The position numbers and the translations under genes are program-made. DNA of 42,905 bases from CAYMEK01 sp964389305. GTDB lineage: Bacteria > Spirochaetota > Spirochaetia > SZUA-6 > DRHE01. The stretch covers positions 1-42,905 of the forward strand of contig CAYMEK010000036.1 of assembly GCA_964389305.1 (NCBI GenBank), in the 5' to 3' direction. Numbering within the stretch: the first letter of the stretch is position 1; each line of letters starts with the position of its first letter. Under the pieces are notes generated by a model. That model did no database searches and had not been told where the DNA came from. It saw only the letters and a list, made by a program, of their open reading frames with translations. Of this stretch, positions 14,323-22,097 are shown one piece after another.

Positions 14323-16431
14323 ATGAAGAGTAGACGAATAGTCCTGGTCCTGGCGGCCTGTGCCGCGCTTGGGCACGGCCAAGCGCAATCCACGGAATCC
14401 GGCCTGTCTCTGCAGCTTTCACCAGGAGTGAGCTTTCCCGTGGGCCGGGATACCGATGCCTTCAAGTTCGGAGGAAGCGCCTCCCTGCTGGCCCGCCTGC
14501 CGGTCTTTTCCCTGCTGTCTCTGGAGGCGGGCGGCAACTACAGCATCGTTCCCCTGAAGGTAGCCGAGGGCGAAGAGGTGGATAAGGCCAACCTCACCCT
14601 GATCTCGCCGCTGGCGGGCTTCGGCGTCAGCTACGAGCTGTTCAAGCGCTTCTTCGTCGGCGCCTACGTCCACGGCGGCTATTACTTCGCCAGCCTGAAC
14701 GTGGATGTGGAGGAAGACAAGGGCAACCATCCCCTGCTCGAAGCGGGGGCCGGCGTTTCCTACCGCCTCCATCCCCGCTTGAGCTTCGACCTCGGCCTCT
14801 CCTACCGCAACTTCACCGGCCTGTACAACGACCTCGTTCTGGCCTTGGGCACCGCCTACCATTTCAAGTCCAGGACCGGTGCTGGAGGAATCCTGCCCTC
14901 GCAACTCAAGCCGTACAAAGAGCTGAAAATCGAAAGCATTAACCTCCAACCGGTTTTTCCCGTGTTTTACAAGTACTACGACGATCATCCCCTGGGCTCG
15001 ATCGTCATCCGTAACACAGGAAAAATTCCGCTGGAGGAGATAAAGGTCAGCCTGTTCGTCAATCAATACATGGACAATCCCAATCTATGCCGGGAGCTGG
15101 AGTTCCTCAAAGGCGACAGCGAAGCCGAAATAGATTTGTTCGCCCTGTTCAACGACCGGGTGCTGGGAATCTCGGAAAGCACCAAGGTCCAGGCCAATAT
15201 CACGGTGGAGGTCTTGGTTGCCGGGGAGCCCTACGGAAACGAAACCGTGGAGACCCTGCGCATGCACGACCGCAACGCCGTAACCTGGACCGACGACCGC
15301 AAGGCGGCCGCCTTCGTGACCATGAAAGATCCCACCGTACTGAAGTTCGCCAAGAACATCACCAGTATGGTGAAAGATAAGGCCAGCAGGGCCATCAATC
15401 CCAACCTGCGCACCGCCATCGCCTTCCACGAGGCCCTCGCGCTGTTCGGGATCAACTACGTCATCGATCCCACCACACCGTATAAGGAGCTGTCCCGCGA
15501 CGCCATGGCGATCGACTACCTACAGTTTCCCAACCAGACCCTGGAGTACAAGGCGGGTGACTGTGACGATCTGTCTATTCTGTACAGCGCCTTGCTCGAA
15601 TCGGTGGGCATCCCCACCGCCTTCATTACCATCCCCGGGCATATATACATGGCCTTCGCCTTGGGCCTCGGCCCCGAGGAGGCCGCCAAGCAGTTCTTGA
15701 AACCCGAGAATCTTATCTTCATGAACAACGAAAGCTGGGTGCCTGTGGAAGTTACCAGGATCGACGGCGGATTCATGCAGGCCTGGGAGATCGGAGCCAA
15801 GCAGTGGCGCGAGCAGAGCGCCAAAAGCCAGGCCGGTTTTCTGCCGATCCACGAAGCCTGGGAGCTGTACGAGCCGGTGGGCTTCTCCGGCGAGGTCGGC
15901 GCGCTGGCCCTCCCGGCCGAAGACACGGTGGTCAGCGCTTACCTGCAGGAGGTAATGAAGTTCATCGAGGCCGAGCTTTATCCCCGTGTTTCCCGGCTGG
16001 AGCAGCAAATCGAGGACTCCGGGGAGAATCCCCGCTACATCAACAGCCTGGGAGTTCTTTACGCGCGCTACGGCCTGAGCGACAAGGCGGCGCAGGAGTT
16101 CCAGCGCATCCTGAGACGGGAAGAGTACCTGCCGGCCCTGATCAATATGGGCAACCTGGCGTTCTTGGACGGTGATCTGAACCGAGCCTTGAGCTACTAC
16201 GAGCAGGCCTACAAGAGGCAGCCGAACAACTCCACCGTCGTGCTGAGCCTGGCCAAGGTGAACCACGAGCTGGCCAACTACGGCGAGGTAAACAGGCTCT
16301 ACGGCTTGCTCAAGAAACAGGAGCCTGAACTGGCCGAGCGCTACACCTACCTGGACTTGAAGGCCGCCGATGAAACGGCCAGGGCTTCCGAAGCGCAGCG
16401 AATGAAGGACGTAATGATCTGGGAGGAATGA
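14323..16431 (+). CDS. Outer-membrane barrel / transglutaminase-like / TPR fusion protein
   Basis: 702 aa. Signal peptide at 1-22. An outer-membrane beta-barrel-like domain at about 25-185 (LSLQLSPGVSFPVG, SFDLGLSYRNF, ALGTAYHF) is followed by a beta-sandwich-like linker (IVIRNTGKIPLEEIKVSLFV). A transglutaminase/protease-like core has YKAGDCDDLSILYSALLES (Cys414) and IPGHIYMAF (His440), then SWVPVEVT. The C-terminal TPR repeats, from about 560, include YINSLGVLYARYGLSDKAAQ and PALINMGNLAFLDGDLNRAL. The Cys-His pair suggests an active papain-like fold, probably periplasmic. It stands alone on the plus strand, convergent with the CDF gene. I know separate domains of this type from spirochaetes and deltaproteobacteria, but no function for the fusion. 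Start ATG 14323. Confidence 0.8.
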   Translation: MKSRRIVLVLAACAALGHGQAQSTESGLSLQLSPGVSFPVGRDTDAFKFGGSASLLARLPVFSLLSLEAGGNYSIVPLKVAEGEEVDKANLTLISPLAGFGVSYELFKRFFVGAYVHGGYYFASLNVDVEEDKGNHPLLEAGAGVSYRLHPRLSFDLGLSYRNFTGLYNDLVLALGTAYHFKSRTGAGGILPSQLKPYKELKIESINLQPVFPVFYKYYDDHPLGSIVIRNTGKIPLEEIKVSLFVNQYMDNPNLCRELEFLKGDSEAEIDLFALFNDRVLGISESTKVQANITVEVLVAGEPYGNETVETLRMHDRNAVTWTDDRKAAAFVTMKDPTVLKFAKNITSMVKDKASRAINPNLRTAIAFHEALALFGINYVIDPTTPYKELSRDAMAIDYLQFPNQTLEYKAGDCDDLSILYSALLESVGIPTAFITIPGHIYMAFALGLGPEEAAKQFLKPENLIFMNNESWVPVEVTRIDGGFMQAWEIGAKQWREQSAKSQAGFLPIHEAWELYEPVGFSGEVGALALPAEDTVVSAYLQEVMKFIEAELYPRVSRLEQQIEDSGENPRYINSLGVLYARYGLSDKAAQEFQRILRREEYLPALINMGNLAFLDGDLNRALSYYEQAYKRQPNNSTVVLSLAKVNHELANYGEVNRLYGLLKKQEPELAERYTYLDLKAADETARASEAQRMKDVMIWEE

Positions 16432-16461
16432 GCCGGCCGAACCGGGCCTCTAAAAGACCGC

Positions 16462-17637
16462 TCAGTTCCAGGCCGCCGCCGGGGCCAGCTCCTTTCTAGC
16501 AAGCAGTTGTTCGTAGCAGTCACGGATCAACTCCTCGCTTCCCTGAAGGCGTTCCATCCCCAAGGCCTTCAACAGCACGCTGCCGTTGAAGTCCAGGGTC
16601 CGCCGCGCTTCGCTCAGAAGCTCTTCCTTGTTCCTGACCTTTCCGCTTCGAATCAGCTTCAGCATGTACGAACGGAGTTGTGAGCTACGAAACCGTTCGA
16701 AAACCTTGAAACGATACCTCGATAGATTCACAGTTTCCTGCTCCCCAGAGCGAACCAGATCGATCGCCAGCTCTACGGCGCTTTTGAGAATCAGCGCCGC
16801 CACAGCCAGTCCCACCACGTAGTCCAGCCAGGGAAAGTTGAGCAGGGAGGCGATCAAGCCGGCGGCGACGCTTCCAGCCACAATGATATGGTTGCGGGAG
16901 TCCACAGACTGGGCAATCACTGCCATGCTGCGGCGGCGCAGGCCGATGAGCCGCTGCACGAACCACAGCACGGCGCAGGCGAGCGCCGAGAAAGCCACCG
17001 CCCCGAAAGCAAACCAGTCTGCCTCCACCGGTTCCGGCGCCGCAATCTTTTTAACCGACTCGAACAGGGCGAAACCGCCGGTGGCCAGCATGAAGAGCAC
17101 CAGCAGCCGGCTTGCCAGCCGTTCCCTGCCGACCCGCAATCCCCAATATACCAGCAGGCTCGACAACCCGTCCAAAAGGGTGTCGATCGCGTCGTTGAGA
17201 AGCCCCACGCTGCCAGAAACAATGGCGGCGGGCAGCTTGAAAGCGGCTAACAATAGATGAACGATCAGGGTCAACTTCGAGGCGTTCTCCACAGTGGCCA
17301 GCGCCTCCAAGCGTGTCTTGGCCTGTTTTATCTCGCCAAGCACCTGCACCGTCCGGCTGCGCCCTTTCGCCGTCAGGGCGTAGGTTTCTCCTTTTTTCTC
17401 AACCCAGCCCTGGCAGCCGAGCCGGCCAAGACACTCTTCCAGCCAGTCAATGATGCCCGCCCCGCGGTGGCGGCGGCCGGGAGAAAAGTCTCGCAAAAAA
17501 CCAAAACGGCGGGTAACGGCTCTGAACTGCTCTCCGATTTCATCGACTGTCAGAGGATTTTCCAGCAGGGTCAGCGCAACCCCCCAGCGCTCATCACGGC
17601 CCGATCGCCTGTCTGCGCTTAAGCTGCCTTCCGTCAT
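16462..17637 (-). CDS. CDF-type cation transporter with N-terminal winged-helix-like domain
   Basis: 391 aa. The centre (about 115-320) is a six-helix cation diffusion facilitator-like domain: VSGSVGLLNDAIDTLLDGL in TM2 and QSVDSRNHIIVAGS in TM5. The TM2 acidic pair keeps DxxxD spacing, but TM5 reads DxxxH where YiiP-type proteins have HxxxD. Before it, residues about 20-105 look like a winged-helix domain (LTVDEIGEQF, LEECLGRLGCQGWVEKKGETYALTAKGR). About 75 residues follow the last helix, replacing the usual cytoplasmic domain. ATG 17637 has a GGGGG-type RBS 6-7 nt upstream, so the N-terminal domain is truly part of the protein. It may sense something and gate or report on transport (inference). 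The metal is unknown. Confidence 0.8.
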   Translation of the reverse strand: MTEGSLSADRRSGRDERWGVALTLLENPLTVDEIGEQFRAVTRRFGFLRDFSPGRRHRGAGIIDWLEECLGRLGCQGWVEKKGETYALTAKGRSRTVQVLGEIKQAKTRLEALATVENASKLTLIVHLLLAAFKLPAAIVSGSVGLLNDAIDTLLDGLSSLLVYWGLRVGRERLASRLLVLFMLATGGFALFESVKKIAAPEPVEADWFAFGAVAFSALACAVLWFVQRLIGLRRRSMAVIAQSVDSRNHIIVAGSVAAGLIASLLNFPWLDYVVGLAVAALILKSAVELAIDLVRSGEQETVNLSRYRFKVFERFRSSQLRSYMLKLIRSGKVRNKEELLSEARRTLDFNGSVLLKALGMERLQGSEELIRDCYEQLLARKELAPAAAWN

Positions 17638-17761
17638 GATTTCCCCCTTTGCGGCTCGCCTCGCCGCTTTACCAGAAAGACGATTGCAGGGGCAGAATTA
17701 TTGCACTGGGTTGCGTAGAAAAGCTACTTCCGGGGGGAAAGCCCGGGAAACGCGGTCCGGG

Positions 17762-20700
17762 TCAGTCCCATACCCTCGGCCGGTCGTAGCCCATCCGCCG
17801 GCAGAACTCTTTGGCCTGGTGCACGAAGGCCTGCAGGCGGGTCTCGATGCCTGTATCCGCCTGCCCGTCATAGGCAATATCGACCCACGGTATGTCCTGA
17901 TGATCTTTGCGGAACGCCGAGGACAGCGAGGCGACGATCGTTCCGGGCAGACAGGTAAAGGGCAGGATGGCGGCCACTCCCGAGATCCCGGTCCTGGCCA
18001 GCCCGGCGGCTGCGCCGAGAGCCAGGGGCGGATCGCCTACGTAGTCCCGGTGGATGTAGGGCCCGCAGAGCGTAAGGATCTGCTCCACGGGAATGATCCG
18101 CTCGGCTTCGATTGCATCGTGCAGCTCGCGCTCGAACCTCGAACCGATCCTGCGCTGGAAGTAGCCCTGGATCCTGGCTTTCACCACGTTCAGCAGCTCT
18201 CCCCGCCAGCTGCTCTCCTGGGCCCAGCGCATGGAAGAGCTCTCGATCCACTCCGTTATCGGCGCCATTACGGTCTCGGCGCCGAGCTGCTCCAGGCGCT
18301 GGCGCAAGAATCCGCTGCAGAAGGGGTTGTTCCGCATGAAGATCTCGCCCACCACCGCGATTACCGGCTTGCGGGGTATCGATAGGGTCCGGATCTTCTT
18401 GAAGACCTGCCCCGCCTCCTTGAGGAGATGAAGCGTGTCTCTCGCTCCCCGCTCCACCGAGCGCATCAGCCTGGTCAGGTACTCACGGTATACCGTCTCG
18501 GTCTGTCCCGGCTCGGCCTCGTAGGGCTTGCGCTCCTGGCGCAGCTTGCCCAGCAACTCCGCCGCCAGCAGGGCTTTCCAGGCCAGGAGGCGGAACTTCA
18601 CACCGTGGCCGCAGGAGAAATCGGCGTAGGAGTTGCTGTTGTTCGGAGAGATGATTTCCACCTCGCCGAAGCCCAATTGCTCCATGATGATGCGCTGGAA
18701 CTTGTGATACTGCCCGAAGCGGCAGGGGCCGCTGTGGGAAGGCATGAAAAAGCCGATCTTGCCGGGATCGACACCGGGCTCGTGAAGCTTCTTAAGGAAG
18801 CTTCCCGTAGTACAGATCATGGGAAAACACTCCCGTGAGGAGGTGTATTTCCTACCCCACTCCAGGTCTGTCTCGTCCTGCATGGGAAGCACTTCGGCCT
18901 CGATGCCGCAGGCCCGGGAGGCGGCGGCCAGCAGATAGGCGCTGTCGCACATGTAGGGAAAGTAGAGTGTGCGGCCTCTGGACGGAGAGGCCTTGAATAC
19001 CGCCACGGGCGGTATTTCGATTGCCTTAGGCTTGCCCGTGACCTCGCCCTTGAGGCTGTCCAGGAAGGCTTCGCAGCGGGTGATCATGCCGGCATCCGCG
19101 CTGTGCTCGTCCACCTCGAGCTGGAGATAGGGCTTGCCCCGCATCTCCTCTCTGACGTAATGCATGAGGAAGGAGTCAGGCCCGCAGCGGAAGTTGGTGA
19201 TATACACCGCATGCAGGCGGTTGTCGGCTGCTACCAGGCGGGCCCCGGCCAGGATCTTCTGCCCGTTCGGCCAGTACATCATGTCGTACTCCGAGTAGAC
19301 CTCGTCCACTTTCTCTCGCAGAGGCAGAAAATCCAGAGGTATGGGCAGCACGTCGTGCTTGATGAGCTTGCCGACCAGGCTTAGATTCAGCTCCGGGTCC
19401 CCAGTGTTATAGGGCCGTCCCAGAACGACCACCGGCAGCTTGCCCGGAGGCAGTGCGGAGAGAATATGCTGCCCCTCCCTTTGCAGTGCTTCCTCGAAGT
19501 CCAACTGAGCGCGCTCCGCCGTCTCAAGGGCTCGCGCCACCTTGCCCGCCGGAGTAGAGAAGTTCTGTTTCATGAACTCGACCAGCTCGGCCTGAATCTG
19601 CCGACGGGAATAGCGAAAGTGGAGGGTCGGGATGAGCAGCTTCTTTTCCGCTTCCTGCCCTTTCATGGAGCCGCGGATCATAAACGGGTAGGACTGCACC
19701 CAGGGGCAGTTGTAGTTGATGGTCGGATTCTCTTTGTCCGCGGGATTGTCGACCACGAAGGGAACGAAGATATGGTCGGGATTCCTGTCCAGGAGATCCT
19801 GTATGTGCCCGTGCATGACCTCCACGGGAAAGCAGGTTTCGGCCACCAGCATCCCCAACGATTGAGTGACCAGGGGCCGGTCGGAGGGGCGGGAAACCAC
19901 CACCTGGAATCCCAACTCCTCGAAGAAGGCGCGCCAGAAGGGGAACTGCTGGTAGAAGATCATCAGGCCGCGGGGGATGCCTATACTCGGCTTCCCGCCG
20001 ATGGGCTGCTCCTGGTAGTCACCCAACAGCAGCTCCAGCCGCCGCTGAAAGAGGTTCGGAATTCCTTCACCTCCCTTCTTCCGCTCCGCCGGCTGATAGC
20101 GATCGCAGCGGTCCCCGTAGAACAGGGCCCTTTTCTCTCCCTCGATCTTTACCTTGCGGACGTCACACTGATTCTCACACAAATGGCAGGTAAAGCGGTT
20201 TATAGAGTAGGGAGTCCGGCTGACCTGGAAGCCCTTGAAGCGGGTCTGTCCCCCACCCGCCAGGGATTTGCGGGCCAGCATGGCCGCCCCAATGGCGCCG
20301 GTGACGTCGAAATGGGGCGGCACCGTGATCTTTTTCCCCGTAATCATTCCGAAGGCGGCGACCACCGCCGGATTGTTGGCCACCCCGCCCTGGAACAGGA
20401 TGTGCTCGCCGATCCGCTTGGCCCCGACCACCTTCTGGATGTAGTTGAGCACGATCGAGTAGGCCAGGCCGCCGATCAGGTCCTCCTTGTTGGCGCCCTT
20501 CTGCTGGTGGGAGTTCAGATCGCTCTCCATGAACACCGTGCAGCGGTCTCCCAGGCGAGCCGGCTTGCGAGCGCTCAGGGCGAGCTCGCCGAACTCCTCC
20601 ACGATGTTGATACCCAGCTTCTCGGCCTGCTCCTCCAGGAACGATCCGGTGCCGGCGGCGCAGACCTTGTTCATCTCGAAATCGACGACCACACCATTGT

Positions 20701-22000
20701 CGATACTGATGAACTTGGAGTCCTGGCCTCCGATCTCGAACACCGTATCTACTTCGGGCACATAGTAGATGGCGGCGGTAGCCTGGGCGGTGATCTCGTT
20801 CTGGATCGTATCCGCACCAACGAAGTCCCCGGTCAGGTAGCGCCCTGAGCCGGTGGTTCCCGCCGCCCTGACGATCACCCGCTCACCGACCTCGCCGTAG
20901 ATCTCCTCCAAGCCGCGCCTAATTGCTTCCAGGGGCTTGCTGGCGGTAGGAAGATAGCGCCGGGCGATAACGTTGTTGTCCTTGTCGATCAATACCACGT
21001 TGGTGCTCAAAGAGCCCACATCCAGCCCGAGATAGACCTCCAGCCGGCCGGTGGATCGCGGCTCGAACAGCACCTGCTTGTGACCTGGATCTTCAGGCCG
21101 CACCAGGGGCTCCAGGTGGGAAAGCTCGCCTGTCGGCGAGGCCAGATGCCTCTGCAGCCCGTCAAGCCCCTTGAACGGGCTCGCTTTTTCCGGCCGGTGG
21201 TCGAGGACGTGAAGCACGGCCCCGATCGCGCCCATCGAGGCATGGTATTCGGGGATGATCAGCTCTCCGTCCCGCAGCTCGAGCACTTCCAGGAAGGCCC
21301 GCACCACTCCGGCATTGGCGGCCACTCCGCCCTGGAAGACCACCGGCTTCTCCAGCGTTCGCCCCCGGGCCAGGTTGCTTCTGAAGTTCCGGGCCACGGC
21401 AAAGCAGAGCCCGGCCACTATATCGTGCACCGGGGTGGCGATCTGCTGCAGGTGGATCATGTCGCTCTTGGCGAACACGCTGCAGCGCCCGGCGATATGG
21501 GGCGGATTCTTCGACTGCAGGGCCAGCTCTCCGAACTCCCTTTCTATGGAAACACCGATCCGCTTGGCCTGCTGGTCCAGAAAGGAGCCGGTGCCGGCGG
21601 CGCAGACCGTATTCATGGCGAAATCGGAAAGCCGGGAGGATCTGTTCCCGCCTTTCGGATCCATCGTGATCAGCTTGGAATCCTCCCCGCCCATTTCGAT
21701 GACCGTCTTAACCTGGGGGTAAAGCCTGGCAACTGAGGAGGACTGGGCCACGATCTCGTTGACGAAATGCCCTCCGATCAGCTCGACGGCGAGCTTGCCG
21801 CCCGTGCCGGTAACGGCCACCTCACCGATGGTCTCGGCAGGATGTCTTTTGAGCAGGTCCATCAGCACCCGGACCAGGGCTTGAAAGGGACGTCCGTGGC
21901 AAAGGGTATAGTGATTCTCCACCACTGCGGCTTCGGAATCAATCAGGACCGTGTTGACGGAGATCGAGCCAATATCCAACCCGAGAGAGTAACGTTGCAT
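17762..22000 (-). CDS. Double-module CoA-enzyme activase / double-cubane-type reductase fusion
   Basis: 1412 aa. Two BcrAD/BadF/BadG ATPase modules come first (about 1-270 and 320-590): LGLDIGSISVNTVLID and LGLDVGSLSTNVVLID, each followed by a cluster-binding NxVCAAGTGSFL loop and a GDRC-like GRCSVF/DRCTVF. A Cys segment CHLCENQCDVRKV follows. Then come DUF2229/HgdB-BcrC-like reductase modules (about 670-1400: GIPRGLMIFYQQFPFW, AETCFPVEVMHGH, SSRECFPMICTTGSF, SHSGPCRFGQYH). Members of this superfamily use ATP to drive low-potential electrons into 2-hydroxyacyl-CoA dehydratases, benzoyl-CoA reductase or double-cubane-cluster proteins. Activase and reductase sit in one chain, so it may work alone. 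The substrate is unknown. It follows xdhB on the same strand but has its own probable promoter. Confidence 0.88.
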   Translation of the reverse strand: MQRYSLGLDIGSISVNTVLIDSEAAVVENHYTLCHGRPFQALVRVLMDLLKRHPAETIGEVAVTGTGGKLAVELIGGHFVNEIVAQSSSVARLYPQVKTVIEMGGEDSKLITMDPKGGNRSSRLSDFAMNTVCAAGTGSFLDQQAKRIGVSIEREFGELALQSKNPPHIAGRCSVFAKSDMIHLQQIATPVHDIVAGLCFAVARNFRSNLARGRTLEKPVVFQGGVAANAGVVRAFLEVLELRDGELIIPEYHASMGAIGAVLHVLDHRPEKASPFKGLDGLQRHLASPTGELSHLEPLVRPEDPGHKQVLFEPRSTGRLEVYLGLDVGSLSTNVVLIDKDNNVIARRYLPTASKPLEAIRRGLEEIYGEVGERVIVRAAGTTGSGRYLTGDFVGADTIQNEITAQATAAIYYVPEVDTVFEIGGQDSKFISIDNGVVVDFEMNKVCAAGTGSFLEEQAEKLGINIVEEFGELALSARKPARLGDRCTVFMESDLNSHQQKGANKEDLIGGLAYSIVLNYIQKVVGAKRIGEHILFQGGVANNPAVVAAFGMITGKKITVPPHFDVTGAIGAAMLARKSLAGGGQTRFKGFQVSRTPYSINRFTCHLCENQCDVRKVKIEGEKRALFYGDRCDRYQPAERKKGGEGIPNLFQRRLELLLGDYQEQPIGGKPSIGIPRGLMIFYQQFPFWRAFFEELGFQVVVSRPSDRPLVTQSLGMLVAETCFPVEVMHGHIQDLLDRNPDHIFVPFVVDNPADKENPTINYNCPWVQSYPFMIRGSMKGQEAEKKLLIPTLHFRYSRRQIQAELVEFMKQNFSTPAGKVARALETAERAQLDFEEALQREGQHILSALPPGKLPVVVLGRPYNTGDPELNLSLVGKLIKHDVLPIPLDFLPLREKVDEVYSEYDMMYWPNGQKILAGARLVAADNRLHAVYITNFRCGPDSFLMHYVREEMRGKPYLQLEVDEHSADAGMITRCEAFLDSLKGEVTGKPKAIEIPPVAVFKASPSRGRTLYFPYMCDSAYLLAAASRACGIEAEVLPMQDETDLEWGRKYTSSRECFPMICTTGSFLKKLHEPGVDPGKIGFFMPSHSGPCRFGQYHKFQRIIMEQLGFGEVEIISPNNSNSYADFSCGHGVKFRLLAWKALLAAELLGKLRQERKPYEAEPGQTETVYREYLTRLMRSVERGARDTLHLLKEAGQVFKKIRTLSIPRKPVIAVVGEIFMRNNPFCSGFLRQRLEQLGAETVMAPITEWIESSSMRWAQESSWRGELLNVVKARIQGYFQRRIGSRFERELHDAIEAERIIPVEQILTLCGPYIHRDYVGDPPLALGAAAGLARTGISGVAAILPFTCLPGTIVASLSSAFRKDHQDIPWVDIAYDGQADTGIETRLQAFVHQAKEFCRRMGYDRPRVWD

Positions 22001-22030
22001 GATCAGCAGCCTCTTGTGATGTTTTTACTC

Positions 22031-22064
22031 ACGATAGCCGATTGTTTAGCTAATTGCAACAATC
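22031..22064 (-). promoter_or_regulatory. Promoter and inverted-repeat operator for the activase-reductase gene
   Basis: Minus-strand TTGCAA (22054-22059) and TATCGT (22031-22036) are separated by 17 bp. A perfect 7-bp inverted repeat, GATTGTT (22040-22046) and AACAATC (22058-22064), spans the spacer and -35, where a repressor could bind. The arms do not match Rex or Fnr consensus spacing. The ATG follows about 30 nt downstream. Confidence 0.55.
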
Positions 22065-22097
22065 AGGTATAAACGGCAACAGGACACTTGCACCTCC

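Noticed and set aside
19466..20848. 460-aa plus-strand frame opposite the activase-reductase
   Set aside because: The minus strand has conserved ATPase and reductase motifs throughout; the plus frame is a shadow.
22040..22064. Inverted repeat read as a Rex or Fnr site
   Set aside because: Arms and spacing (7-11-7) do not fit TTGTGA-N6-TCACAA or TTGAT-N4-ATCAA, so only an unnamed operator is claimed.
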